DNA from: DATFVA01 sp963811905 | Lineage (GTDB): Bacteria > Bacteroidota > Ignavibacteria > Ignavibacteriales > Ignavibacteriaceae | NCBI GenBank assembly: GCA_963811905.1 | Contig: CAWETK010000018.1 | Span: 186,001 to 250,000 of the forward strand | DNA length: 64,000 nucleotides | Direction: 5' to 3' | Shown here: positions 1 to 9,008 of the stretch, in pieces | Layout of the letters: each line of letters opens with the position of its first letter | Position numbering within the stretch: position 1 is the stretch's first letter | Translations under genes and position numbers: made by a program | The notes under the pieces: generated by a model | Seen by the model: the letters and a program-made list of their open reading frames with translations, nothing else | Database searches by the model: none | What the model was told of the DNA's origin: nothing

Positions 1-2000
1 TTTTTCCCAATAACGCGGTTGAAAAGGGTAAGGCCTACAGTATAATCACCTGACAAAGGCTGATCCACAATAATATAACTGCTTGGATTCGTTGGAGGTA
101 CTGAAGCTGCCGGCGGATTAGAAGTAAAACCGCCTGCACCATTTGACGGATAAGCTCCGACATTAGGTGTGCCGGCAAGATCCTGGGCAACTACATAGTA
201 ATAAACTACATCATTAGTAAGAACTCCATCACCGAAAGTAAATGTATATTGATTTCCGCTTACATATACTCCCTGCACGTCGGTGTAAGTTCCGCTATTA
301 ATTTTCCAGTACAGCTCCGGGAGTCCTATTCCTGCTGTTGGTACTCCGCTTAAGTCCGAAATATCTGCAGTTAAAGTGCGTGCCGTAAGAGATGTTGTGT
401 TCGGCAGGGGAGTATAAGAAATTACAGGAGGGGTGAGATCAATAGGAAGACCGGCGAACTCATCAGCTCCGATATCAGGAGTAGAACCATTTCTTATATC
501 GCCGTCAAAATCTTCTGTAATATTTGCAAGAGCAACACCGCCTGATTCCAGCTGAGTTGAAGTACCATTAGGAATATGGAGATCTGTTGCTGATGTAAAA
601 GGCGGCAATTCGGCAAAACTGGCATTGTCTCCGCCGCTTGCGGTTCTCCAGTCAGCGATGGAGGCATAATCTGTGCTGACTATCCTTCCGGTAAATCGTG
701 TTGTACCGATAGTGCCTGCATAAAGATCATTATTATCCGAAGTCATTGTCGTCTGGGCAGCAGTGCCGCTTTTAAGAATTGCCCAGGCAAATCCGGTTGA
801 GTACAAACTCTGGTTGCTAAGGATATTATTTTTAAGGAATAATTTATGTCCGGTGGTCGTTGAAGTAAAAGCTATAGCCGCAGAATTCCTTACACCATCG
901 CCTGTTCCGGTTAAACTTACGCTATTATATGCAATGGTATCCGGAGAAGTATTAGGGCTGGCAGCAGAGAACCAGATCCCGTACACCGGAGCTGTTCCAG
1001 TAGCAGCTGTATAGCTTATGTCGTATATAAAATTATTGAATACAGCTCCCGCACGTGGAGGAGTTCCTCCTGTGGATGTGGAGGTTGAATATATGCCTGC
1101 GATTCCTGCGGTTGTGGAAGTTGATGTACTGTTTGATTTTATGTTGTGTATAATATTATCATAAACCCGAAAGTTGCCCTGGATCGATGAACCTAGTTGA
1201 ATACCATATGTGGTTGTCCCGGTTCCCTCCGGTACCTGTACTTCATTATGCGAAATAATAGTGTTTGAAGCATATAGGGCATAGATACCAACCAGCCCTA
1301 CATTATCAACAACATTATTCGAGATAACATTATTTAATATTAATGAATTTCCTTCCATCCTGATGCCGATTCCGGCATTAGTTACATGGTTGTTAATAAT
1401 CTTTGTTTCATTTGATTCAGAACCGCTGTAGTGTACACGAATTCCGATACTCGAAGTGCTGTTCCGGTTTGCTGTAGAACCGGCCCCTGCATCAACTATC
1501 AGATTTGTAAACAGACAGTTTGGATTGTTGCCCAATGCAGTTAATCCATAAGTAGCACCGGCAACTGTGTTGATAATTGTAAGATCCCTCGTTGATCCAC
1601 CTACAGTATTGGATCCGTCAATAGTAAGATACTTTACGCCCGCTGCCAGCTGCCAGACGATCCCCGCCGTACCCGTGCGTTCTACTACTACTGTCGCACC
1701 TGCGTCAGGTTTGAAAATAATAGGAGCTGTTGCAGTCCCTGTTGTCGTTGTAATATTAAGTGTATTTGCACTGCTGTAAGTGCCGCTGCCAATAAGAAAA
1801 GTAACTCCAGGATCAACTACACCCTGTGTATTAAGATCTGTGATGGCTAACTCAATTGTAGCATAATCAGGGGTTGCACCCCCGATATACTTGGTCCCTG
1901 AAAGTTGTGCAACGGCTGAACTCCCCAAAAGAAGGAATAAGACCGGAATCAACAAAAGAAAGAGACACGGAACTTGCCGCGTCGGTAGATGATTCTTCAT
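1..2000 (-). CDS. Secreted beta-helix protein, 3' end outside window (partial)
   Basis: An open frame runs leftward from an ATG at 1998-2000 to the window edge without a stop, about 666 codons. The N-terminus is a clear signal peptide: basic start, long hydrophobic core, and an AVA-Q type cleavage site near residue 32. The next part is rich in Asn/Thr/Ser/Gly with recurring N-x-I/V strands (NNVISNNVVDNVG), as in right-handed parallel beta-helix (pectate-lyase-fold) surface proteins. Around 470-540 lies a tail with the motif TPDIGADEF, typical of the 'choice-of-anchor Q' module. Immunoglobulin-like sequence follows toward the edge. Probably exported, perhaps by T9SS since that sorting tail occurs elsewhere in the window, but the C-terminus is not visible. 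It seems to be a single gene with its own promoter upstream of 2000. The substrate or ligand cannot be told. Confidence 0.8.
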   Translation of the reverse strand, partial: MKNHLPTRQVPCLFLLLIPVLFLLLGSSAVAQLSGTKYIGGATPDYATIELAITDLNTQGVVDPGVTFLIGSGTYSSANTLNITTTTGTATAPIIFKPDAGATVVVERTGTAGIVWQLAAGVKYLTIDGSNTVGGSTRDLTIINTVAGATYGLTALGNNPNCLFTNLIVDAGAGSTANRNSTSSIGIRVHYSGSESNETKIINNHVTNAGIGIRMEGNSLILNNVISNNVVDNVGLVGIYALYASNTIISHNEVQVPEGTGTTTYGIQLGSSIQGNFRVYDNIIHNIKSNSTSTSTTAGIAGIYSTSTSTGGTPPRAGAVFNNFIYDISYTAATGTAPVYGIWFSAASPNTSPDTIAYNSVSLTGTGDGVRNSAAIAFTSTTTGHKLFLKNNILSNQSLYSTGFAWAILKSGTAAQTTMTSDNNDLYAGTIGTTRFTGRIVSTDYASIADWRTASGGDNASFAELPPFTSATDLHIPNGTSTQLESGGVALANITEDFDGDIRNGSTPDIGADEFAGLPIDLTPPVISYTPLPNTTSLTARTLTADISDLSGVPTAGIGLPELYWKINSGTYTDVQGVYVSGNQYTFTFGDGVLTNDVVYYYVVAQDLAGTPNVGAYPSNGAGGFTSNPPAASVPPTNPSSYIIVDQPLSGDYTVGLTLFNRVIGK

Positions 2001-2245
2001 AGGTTTATCCTATATATAATTGGATGTGAAAGTGATTTAGATTTTGTTACGCACTGAATACTGGCAAATGCCACTACCTGACTTTTATTTACGTAACCAG
2101 CTCATCGATGTGTAGTTAAAAATTTCCCCAGCTGATTTAAGGAATAGCTGCTGCATTTATAATTTCAAAAGTCATTCTTAATTTATCCAGCCGTTACGTG
2201 GAAGTCAAGCTAAATCTTTCATTTACAGCATTTGGTTTTTTACAG

Positions 2246-2276
2246 TTTATTTGTTACACTTACTGTAACAAATAAA
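2246..2276. promoter_or_regulatory. Perfect 13-bp inverted repeat, probable Rrf2 operator
   Basis: TTTATTTGTTACA (2246-2258) and its exact reverse complement TGTAACAAATAAA (2264-2276) are separated by CTTAC. The repeat ends six bases before the likely ATG (2283) of the Rrf2-type regulator. Size and symmetry fit a homodimeric winged-helix operator, so autoregulation is inferred. Confidence 0.6.
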
Positions 2277-2282
2277 ATAATT

Positions 2283-2705
2283 ATGTCAGCATCAACAAAA
2301 CTTTCTGCCGCGGTTAAAGCTCTGGCCTTTCTTGCAAAGGAGTATCCAGCACCTAAAAATAGTATTGAGATTTCTGAATTTACCGGACTCAACGCGTCAA
2401 AGCTGAGGAAAATACTCTCAATGCTCGCTAAAAACGGAATAGTTGAAAGTGCTTCAGGCGCAGTAGGTGGTTTTAGTCTCAGGAAGAAACCCGCTGATAT
2501 ACATCTGCAGGAAATTTATTGTGCCATAGAGGATCGAAAGGCATTCCATATGGATGTATCGAAAGCTAATGGGAAGTCTTCAGAGGCCTCAAAGGTTAAT
2601 GTTTATTTCCTTGACCTGTTCAGCAACATACAGATAGACATTGAGGACAGGATGAAGAAAATTTCATTGCAGTCAGTAATTGATCAAATTAATTTAAAAC
2701 TCTAA
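2283..2705 (+). CDS. Rrf2-family transcriptional regulator
   Basis: 140 aa from the ATG at 2283. The frame is open further upstream to 2232, but that would put the palindromic operator inside the gene, so the internal start is preferred. The N-terminal half is a winged helix: STKLSAAVKALAFLA, a recognition region around LNASKLRKILSMLAKNGIV, then a wing with VGGFSLRK, the usual Rrf2 'GGF/Y-L' signature. The C-terminal half is a dimerisation helix. Unlike IscR and NsrR there is no three-cysteine Fe-S cluster motif: only one Cys (in EIYCAIED) is seen. It is therefore probably of the cluster-free kind and senses a small molecule or redox state by other means. The ALDH gene starts 10 bp downstream with an AAAGGAG ribosome site, so the pair is likely one operon and the ALDH a likely target. 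Confidence 0.8.
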   Translation: MSASTKLSAAVKALAFLAKEYPAPKNSIEISEFTGLNASKLRKILSMLAKNGIVESASGAVGGFSLRKKPADIHLQEIYCAIEDRKAFHMDVSKANGKSSEASKVNVYFLDLFSNIQIDIEDRMKKISLQSVIDQINLKL

Positions 2706-2715
2706 AGGAGTATTT

Positions 2716-4248
2716 ATGGACTTTCTTAAAGAATTAGGAATTAAAGAAAAAAATTATGCCGCGTCAACCGGTACAGAGTGGAATAATACCACAGACCAGG
2801 GAGAACTTAAAATTTATTCGCCGACTAACGGAAAACTCATTGCGTCAGTTTACCAGGCATCGGAAAATGATTATGAAAATATTATTGCCAAAGCGTCAGA
2901 AGCTTTCAAAACCTGGAGAAAAATGCCTGCACCTAAAAGAGGAGAAATTGTAAGGCAGATTGGATTAAAACTCCGCGAGTATAAAGAACCCCTTGGTACC
3001 CTTGTTTCTTATGAAATGGGAAAGTCGCTGCAGGAGGGGCTCGGCGAAGTTCAGGAAATGATTGACATATGCGACTTTGCAGTCGGGCAGTCGCGCCAGT
3101 TGTATGGCTTTACAATGCAGTCCGAACGTCCCGATCATAGAATGTACGATCAGTATCATCCTCTTGGAATTGTCGCAACAATATCAGCATTTAATTTCCC
3201 GGTTGCAGTGTATTCATGGAATGCAATGCTTGCAGCAGTCTGCGGTGATGTAAATTTATGGAAACCCTCCTCGAAAGTACCTTTGTCGGCTATAGCAACA
3301 CAGAATATTGTCGCCAGGGTGCTTAAAGAAAATAATCTTCCCGAAGGAATATTTTCCCTGATCATCGGTAAAGGTTCAACGATAGGGGAGAGGTTATTGA
3401 ACGACAAGAGGATTCCTCTTATTTCTGTTACCGGGTCGACCAAAGTCGGTAAGCACGCAGGCGAGGTCATCCAGGGAAGGTTTGGAAGATCAATTCTTGA
3501 ACTGGGCGGTAACAACGGAATAATTATTACTCCTGATGCCGACCTTAAACTTGCAATTCCTGCAGTAGTATTCGGAGCAGTTGGTACTTGCGGACAAAGA
3601 TGTACTTCAACCAGGAGATTGATAATACACGAATCAATATATGATAGGGTAAAACAATCGCTTCTTAAGGCGTATAAATCGTTGAAGATAGGTGATCCGC
3701 TCGATCAGAATAATCATGTGGGTCCGCTCATCGATAAAGGAGCCGTCAAAATGTTCGTTGACGCACTGGAGGAAGTTAGGAAAGAAGGTGGAAAAGTAAT
3801 TTATGGTGGAGACGTTCTATCCGGAAAAGGCTATGAATCAGAAACATACATTGTCCCTGCTCTTGTAGAAGCTGAAAACAAATACAAAATTGTTCAGGAA
3901 GAGACCTTTGCACCGATACTCTATCTTATTAAATACTCAGGCGAAATTGAGAATGCTATAGATCTGCATAACGGTGTCGTACAGGGATTGTCCTCAGCAA
4001 TATTTACAAATAACCTGAAGGAAGCGGAAGCATTTTTGTCGGCTGAAGGTTCTGACTGCGGTATCGCAAATGTGAATATAGGAACATCCGGTGCTGAAAT
4101 AGGCGGGGCTTTCGGTGGTGAGAAGGAAACCGGCGGCGGACGGGAGTCGGGTTCAGATGCCTGGAAAGCATATATGAGGAGACAGACAAATACAATTAAT
4201 TATGGATCAACTCTTCCGCTTGCACAGGGAATAAAGTTCGATATATAG
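2716..4248 (+). CDS. ALDH7 (antiquitin)-type NAD-dependent aldehyde dehydrogenase
   Basis: 510 aa, the usual length for the ALDH7 family (alpha-aminoadipate semialdehyde dehydrogenase, AmaB/Pcd), which oxidises semialdehydes in lysine breakdown. Visible features: FNFPVAVYSWN and WKPSSKVPL in the NAD-binding domain, the Rossmann GSTKVGK, the general base Glu262 in LELGGNN, and nucleophile Cys296 in GTCGQRCTS. The GAEIGGAFGGEKETGGGRESGSDAWK segment near the C-terminus is typical of the ALDH7 group. It follows the Rrf2 regulator at 10 bp with a good ribosome site and ends at a hairpin region shared with the convergent protease gene. Substrate is inferred from family only. No other lysine-degradation gene is in the window, so a general detoxifying role is also possible. 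Confidence 0.88.
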   Translation: MDFLKELGIKEKNYAASTGTEWNNTTDQGELKIYSPTNGKLIASVYQASENDYENIIAKASEAFKTWRKMPAPKRGEIVRQIGLKLREYKEPLGTLVSYEMGKSLQEGLGEVQEMIDICDFAVGQSRQLYGFTMQSERPDHRMYDQYHPLGIVATISAFNFPVAVYSWNAMLAAVCGDVNLWKPSSKVPLSAIATQNIVARVLKENNLPEGIFSLIIGKGSTIGERLLNDKRIPLISVTGSTKVGKHAGEVIQGRFGRSILELGGNNGIIITPDADLKLAIPAVVFGAVGTCGQRCTSTRRLIIHESIYDRVKQSLLKAYKSLKIGDPLDQNNHVGPLIDKGAVKMFVDALEEVRKEGGKVIYGGDVLSGKGYESETYIVPALVEAENKYKIVQEETFAPILYLIKYSGEIENAIDLHNGVVQGLSSAIFTNNLKEAEAFLSAEGSDCGIANVNIGTSGAEIGGAFGGEKETGGGRESGSDAWKAYMRRQTNTINYGSTLPLAQGIKFDI

Positions 4249-4266
4249 TAATTCAGCAGACTGTAA

Positions 4267-4326
4267 AGCGATTCGCTGAATCGCTCAAAAATATTAGCGG
4301 CCTGTCTGTCCGGCAGGTCGCGCTAA
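4267..4326. terminator. Paired hairpins between convergent genes
   Basis: Two hairpins lie between the convergent ALDH and protease genes. AGCGATTC/GAATCGCT (4267-4285) has a 3-nt loop and serves the plus-strand gene. TTAGCG...CGCTAA with inner CCTG/CAGG (4294-4326) directly follows the stop of the minus-strand gene. Neither has a strong T-run, so they are probable rather than certain terminators. Confidence 0.5.
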
Positions 4327-4332
4327 ATAATA

Positions 4333-6432
4333 TCAGCCTATTGAAAGCAGGATATAATCGGCCAGGACGTGTCCCGTTTCATCAAGCAGTGCATCATAAT
4401 TTTTAGTTTTTACTGCAGGTGTTTCGCCTTTCTGTATCAGCTTTAATCCCTGCTCTTTTCGGATCTTGTTTTCCTCTTCGAACTTCTTATCTTCAGCAGC
4501 TTCCTTTTCCTTATCTCTCTTTTCATAATTCAGAGAAACATATTTCTTATCGTGAGACTCTTCAGCCTCATTAACCGATTCAACATAATTCTGGAATTCA
4601 GGATCATTTTTAACTCTTTCATTATGCATACTTATCAGCTGCGGAATATATTTTGAGAAATCACCATATTTCTGGTATTCAGTAGGCGCTATCTGATCCC
4701 ATGGCAGAGCACTTGGTTCTGAACTTTCGCCATACTCTTTAGAATCACCGAATGGCGTGGGGTATTTGATATCCGGAATTACACCTTTATGCTGTGTGCT
4801 TCCGCCGTCAATCCTGTAATATTTAGCTATAGTCAGCTTCACCTGACCGAATTTATTATCCGAACCCGGCATAAGCCTGTTGAGGTCAATTAAATTCTGG
4901 ACAGTTCCTTTTCCGTAAGTCTGCTCGCCTATAATTAATCCTCTGCCGTAATCCTGGATGGCTGCCGAAAAGATTTCTGACGCTGAAGCGCTGAAACGGT
5001 TTACCAGTACTGCCAGCGGCCCGTCATACTCAATCGAAGGATCCTGATCTTTATCGACATCAATAGAACCATCGGCATCGCGAACTTGCACCACCGGCCC
5101 CTGCTTAATAAATAAACCTGTCATCTGCACTGCTTCCTGCAGCGATCCTCCCCCGTTATTCCTGAGATCAATTATAACTCCGTCAACCTTTTCTTTTTTA
5201 AGCTGTTCGAGGAGCTTCCTGACGTCCCTCGTAGTACTTTTGTAATCCTTTTCTCCGCGCTGCTGTGCTTCATAGTCGCTGTAAAATGCAGGAACGTTAA
5301 TTATACCAATCTTAAATTCTTTTTTCTGCTCGTTAAGATTAAGCACCGAATCTTTTGCAGCCTGCTCTTCAAGTTTAACTTTATCTCTTTCAAGAGTTAT
5401 TTCGTGTGGAGTAGCATTAGGCCCTCCGTCGGCAGGAATAATATTTAATCTGACGATTGTTCCTTTTTTGCCGCGTATAAGCTGAACCACATCAGTAATT
5501 CTCCAGCCAATTACATCTTCCATTTCACCTGTCTCCCCCTGGGCTACACCGACAATTTTATCTTCAGCGTGGAGTAAACCACTCTTGTATGCAGGACCCC
5601 CCGGTATTATCTCAACCACCTTAGTATAATCATCCTCGGTTCTTAACTGTGCTCCAATCCCCTCCAGCGAAAGGCTCATATTAATTTTGAAATTATCCGA
5701 TGTAATCGGTGAGAAGTAATTTGTGTGAGGATCGATCGATTCTGTATAGGCATTCATAAATTGCTGGAAAACGTCTTCACCATTATACTGATCAACCGCC
5801 TTCCGGTAATTTTCATATCTTTTGGTTAATGTTTTGGCTATCTCATCCCATTTCTTGCCTGTCAGCTTCAGGTTTAATGCATCCCCTTTAACTCTCTTAT
5901 GCCATATCTCTTCAGCCTCTTTATCGGTTTTCGGCCACGGATCATCCTCTCGGTTTATTTCAAGGCTGTCGTTTTTCGTAAAATCAAATTCTTTCTTTAG
6001 TAAACTCTCAGCGTAATCAAGACGCTGATGCATCCTGTCCTTGAATGTATTAAAGATTTCAAAAGCCGGATCAATATCCCCGTCCTTTATCATATCATCA
6101 AGGTCGGTTTTGAATGCGTTGAATTTATCGATATCCGAGGCGAGGAAATAGCTATGACTGAAATCGAGAGTATTTATATACTTTTTAAAAATTTCAGCAG
6201 AAAGAGAATCATTCAGATCCACTTTTTTATAATGATATCTTGAAATTATTGCATTTACAAGTTTATCAACTTTTGACTGATAGGGGGCAGGTTCAATAAC
6301 CCCTGTACTGTCTTTATCCTGGGTAAATGAAGTACCGGTTTCCCCCGTGTAAGCAAAATATACATTTGCGGCTAGAAGGATAATAATAACTGCAAGTAGT
6401 TTTTTCATCTTTTTAGATAATTTTATTGACAT
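4333..6432 (-). CDS. prc: Carboxy-terminal processing protease (S41, Prc/Tsp-like)
   Basis: 699 aa from the ATG at 6432; a GTG at 6450 and an ATG at 6408 are alternative starts, and none has a strong ribosome site. A hydrophobic segment (LLAVIIILLAANVYFAY) near the start is a signal peptide or anchor, placing the enzyme in the periplasm. Order of domains: N-terminal Tsp helical domain (about 40-230), PDZ domain (about 240-335, with LEGIGAQLR), S41 protease core, and a C-terminal DUF3340-like domain rich in charged residues. The catalytic Ser is in RFSASASEIF and the catalytic Lys in TYGKGTVQ, the Ser/Lys dyad of this family. It degrades or trims periplasmic proteins from their C-termini. The length matches E. 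coli Prc (682 aa). Single gene; a TATATTTG box lies at 6506-6513 upstream. Confidence 0.9.
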   Translation of the reverse strand: MSIKLSKKMKKLLAVIIILLAANVYFAYTGETGTSFTQDKDSTGVIEPAPYQSKVDKLVNAIISRYHYKKVDLNDSLSAEIFKKYINTLDFSHSYFLASDIDKFNAFKTDLDDMIKDGDIDPAFEIFNTFKDRMHQRLDYAESLLKKEFDFTKNDSLEINREDDPWPKTDKEAEEIWHKRVKGDALNLKLTGKKWDEIAKTLTKRYENYRKAVDQYNGEDVFQQFMNAYTESIDPHTNYFSPITSDNFKINMSLSLEGIGAQLRTEDDYTKVVEIIPGGPAYKSGLLHAEDKIVGVAQGETGEMEDVIGWRITDVVQLIRGKKGTIVRLNIIPADGGPNATPHEITLERDKVKLEEQAAKDSVLNLNEQKKEFKIGIINVPAFYSDYEAQQRGEKDYKSTTRDVRKLLEQLKKEKVDGVIIDLRNNGGGSLQEAVQMTGLFIKQGPVVQVRDADGSIDVDKDQDPSIEYDGPLAVLVNRFSASASEIFSAAIQDYGRGLIIGEQTYGKGTVQNLIDLNRLMPGSDNKFGQVKLTIAKYYRIDGGSTQHKGVIPDIKYPTPFGDSKEYGESSEPSALPWDQIAPTEYQKYGDFSKYIPQLISMHNERVKNDPEFQNYVESVNEAEESHDKKYVSLNYEKRDKEKEAAEDKKFEEENKIRKEQGLKLIQKGETPAVKTKNYDALLDETGHVLADYILLSIG

Positions 6433-6505
6433 ATAATTCTTTGTTAACACTACAATTTAAGAATAGTTCCTTCCCGAACAAACTGAAAAAATGGTGGAGA
6501 ACGGA

Positions 6506-6513
6506 CAAATATA
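6506..6513 (-). promoter_or_regulatory. Candidate -7 box (TATATTTG) of the Prc gene
   Basis: On the minus strand this reads TATATTTG, matching the Bacteroidota -7 consensus TAnnTTTG. It lies 73 bp from the chosen protease ATG. No convincing -33 element is seen at 18-21 bp. Confidence 0.35.
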
Positions 6514-6634
6514 GGGGGATAAAGCCAAATAATTTGATGCAGATATCATATTTTGGAGTACGCCGGCCGATCTTTGTGTTGGAACTCATTTAAATAGAAG
6601 AGTTAATACTTTATTATCAATACAGATTTATACT

Positions 6635-7027
6635 ATGCAGAGCTATAAAAAGAAAATATTAATTGTTGAAGATCAAAAAATAATTGCTCTTGATCTCAAA
6701 AAGGGTCTTAAAAACCGGGGGTATGAAATTGTCGGAATTTGCGATAATGCAGGGGATGCAATAAGACTTACGGAAGAAAATCACCCTGATCTTATCCTGA
6801 TGGATATAATGCTTAACGGGGAATTGAACGGTATTGAAACAGCTGAACGTATAAATAAAGAAAATAAAATTCCTATTATTTATCTTACAGCTCTTACGGA
6901 TGTTGATACATACCTGAAAGCATTAAAAACAGAACCACAAAAATATCTGATGAAGCCCGTTGATTTTGAATCTCTTAAGCGCGCAGTGGAAGAGACCCTT
7001 GAAGTAAATGGAGCTGATAATTTATAG
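6635..7027 (+). CDS. Single-domain response regulator (CheY-like)
   Basis: 130 aa forming one receiver domain and nothing else. The acidic pocket is Glu12/Asp13 (IVEDQ), the phospho-acceptor is Asp57 in ILMDIML, the switch Thr is Thr85 in IYLTAL, and the invariant Lys is Lys107 in LMKPVDF, followed by the usual cis-Pro. The LMDIML-GELNGIE pattern resembles receivers found with hybrid histidine kinases of the PAS type. There is no output domain, so it probably acts by protein contact or in a phosphorelay. No kinase gene is near. It is divergent from the Prc gene and separated by 86 bp from the next gene, which may or may not share its transcript. Confidence 0.88.
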   Translation: MQSYKKKILIVEDQKIIALDLKKGLKNRGYEIVGICDNAGDAIRLTEENHPDLILMDIMLNGELNGIETAERINKENKIPIIYLTALTDVDTYLKALKTEPQKYLMKPVDFESLKRAVEETLEVNGADNL

Positions 7028-7113
7028 TTTTGTAATTAATTTCTTTTCGTTATATATAATCAATATCTTTTAATTTATTTGTAAAGATGATATAAACTAT
7101 CCGGAGAACCGGC

Positions 7114-7602
7114 ATGAAAAAAAGCGACGAGATTTTAAAGAAAAAGGCAAAAGAAGTTGATACCCTGAGAGAAAGCATTGAGGAAGGGGGAACTCCGCCC
7201 GGGGAAGTAATCCAGAAGACAATAATTGATGAGGACGGAAAAAAGATAAGGGTTTTTGAAGATCCTCTTTATTCACGTGAAAAAAGAAGCACTGTCAATT
7301 ATTCTGTCTTCCGGGGGAAGTGGGAATTCGAAAATATAGATGAAATAGACGGCCTTGAAGATCATTGTGCGGTAAAGTTCTACCCGGTGAAAGACGAATC
7401 CAATTTTATAATTGCCTTTAAATCTGTGAAAGACAGGGTGGAGTTTTTCGATTCGATATACAGCGATAAGGAAATGAAACAGCGGGGCGGAGGAATGAAC
7501 CTGGAAAAACTTGCGAATTCGAGAGTCTTGCAGACAACCGGCGGATTAATAAGTTTGTCGGTGCTGGGATACGGTTTGTATAAAGCTTTTAAGAAGAAAT
7601 AA
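7114..7602 (+). CDS. Hypothetical protein with C-terminal membrane anchor
   Basis: 162 aa, family not recognised. The N-terminal 30 residues are very charged and probably coiled-coil (MKKSDEILKKKAKEVDTLRE). A soluble middle of mixed strands and helices follows (about 45-135). The C-terminus holds a weak transmembrane stretch (GGLISLSVLGYGLYKAF) and a KKK end, as in tail-anchored proteins facing the cytoplasm. A CCGGAGA ribosome site lies just upstream of the ATG, and codon use matches the neighbours, so it is likely real. The response regulator is on the same strand 86 bp upstream, but nothing else links them. Confidence 0.65.
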   Translation: MKKSDEILKKKAKEVDTLRESIEEGGTPPGEVIQKTIIDEDGKKIRVFEDPLYSREKRSTVNYSVFRGKWEFENIDEIDGLEDHCAVKFYPVKDESNFIIAFKSVKDRVEFFDSIYSDKEMKQRGGGMNLEKLANSRVLQTTGGLISLSVLGYGLYKAFKKK

Positions 7603-7706
7603 ATTAAATCCATGGAAGATTACCAGGATTACAAGCATGTCAGTTGTATCAGTTTTGCGATCCATATTTAAGTGGCTGGAACTAATTATCCTGTATCCTG
7701 ATCTTG

Positions 7707-9008
7707 TCAATCCTTCTCTACCGAACGTGAAAAGATGTAATCTACATTCTTCAGCATCTTATCATTATTAAATATTTCTTCTATTTCTTCGGGGGATATA
7801 TACTTCTTTATATCCTCAGATTTCAGCAATTCATCTTTAAGATTTTTTGACTCATCGGCCCAGACTTCCATAGCAGGAGTCTGAACCAGCTTGTATGCAT
7901 CTTCCCGCGATACACCTTTATTTACAAGCTTCAGCATAACTGTCTGTGAAAAAATAAGTCCCCGTGTTATCCCCATATTCTTCAGCATATGTTCCGGATA
8001 TACAAGAAGGTTTGAGATTAGTTTTACCATCAGGTCCAACATATAATCGAGAGCAATACAGCTGTCGGGAATGATTATTCTTTCAACGGATGAATGAGAT
8101 ATATCGCGTTCATGCCACAGGGCAACATCTTCTATAGCGGCCATTGCATTTCCCCTTAGCACTCTGGAAAGACCTGTAATCCGCTCGCTTACAATCGGGT
8201 TCCTTTTATGAGGCATCGCAGATGAACCTTTTTGCCCCTTTGAGAAATATTCTTCAGCCTCCAGTACTTCAGTTCGCTGCAGATGCCTGATTTCTACAGC
8301 AATTTTTTCAAGTGTAGCACCTATTATGGCAATGGTTGTTAAAAACTGCGCATGCCTGTCGCGTTGAATAACCTGGGTTGTTACAGCCGCAGGTTTTAAT
8401 CCCATTTTTTCACATACGTATTCTTCAACCTGGGGAGAGAGATGTTCAAAGGTTCCAACGGCCCCTGATATCTGTCCAACGCTGATCTCGTCTATCGCAC
8501 TTTCCAGTCTTTTAATATTTCGCCTGGTTTCTTCGTACCAGAGAGCAAATTTCAGTCCCATAGTTGTAGGCTCAGCATGGATACCATGAGACCTGCCGAC
8601 ACAAATTGTATTCTTATGCTCAATGGCTCTTTTCTTCAATGCTGCTTTAAGATCCATCAGTCTGTTAAGAAGGATTTCACCGGCACTTTTCATTTGGTAC
8701 GAAAGTGTGGTATCAAGGATATCCGATGATGTCATTCCATAGTGGATATGCCTCGATTCAGGTCCAACATATTCAGCAACATTAGTAAGGAACGCTATAA
8801 CATCATGTTTTGTGGTCTCTTCAATTTCAAGGATTCTCTTAATCTCAAAGTCTGCTTTCTTTTTTATCACCTCAACATCCGCCGCGGGAATTTCTCCCAT
8901 TTTACTTCTTGCTTCACAGGCAAGTATTTCAATTTTCAGCCAGGTATCGAACTTGAATTTATCCTCCCAGATCTTACCCATCCCGGGAAGAGTATAGCGT
9001 TCTATCAT
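7707..9008 (-). CDS. purB: Adenylosuccinate lyase
   Basis: 433 aa, normal for the short-type PurB, which acts twice in purine synthesis (SAICAR to AICAR plus fumarate, and adenylosuccinate to AMP plus fumarate). The fumarase/aspartase superfamily signature GSSAMPHKRNP is present near residue 265. TSSDILDT and GRSHGIHAEPT carry the conserved His/Ser active-site residues. It is the last gene of a plsY-htrA-purB operon: its ATG overlaps the stop of the upstream protease gene by 4 bp (ATGA), so translation is probably coupled. Confidence 0.96.
   Translation of the reverse strand: MIERYTLPGMGKIWEDKFKFDTWLKIEILACEARSKMGEIPAADVEVIKKKADFEIKRILEIEETTKHDVIAFLTNVAEYVGPESRHIHYGMTSSDILDTTLSYQMKSAGEILLNRLMDLKAALKKRAIEHKNTICVGRSHGIHAEPTTMGLKFALWYEETRRNIKRLESAIDEISVGQISGAVGTFEHLSPQVEEYVCEKMGLKPAAVTTQVIQRDRHAQFLTTIAIIGATLEKIAVEIRHLQRTEVLEAEEYFSKGQKGSSAMPHKRNPIVSERITGLSRVLRGNAMAAIEDVALWHERDISHSSVERIIIPDSCIALDYMLDLMVKLISNLLVYPEHMLKNMGITRGLIFSQTVMLKLVNKGVSREDAYKLVQTPAMEVWADESKNLKDELLKSEDIKKYISPEEIEEIFNNDKMLKNVDYIFSRSVEKD

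Noticed and set aside
763..1779. Plus-strand frames of 83 and 70 codons inside the first 2 kb
   Set aside because: They lie opposite the long minus-strand beta-helix gene, have no ribosome sites and unnatural Val/Pro-rich composition; they are shadows of that gene.
4004..4195. Minus-strand frame inside the ALDH gene
   Set aside because: Shadow of a gene with clear catalytic motifs.
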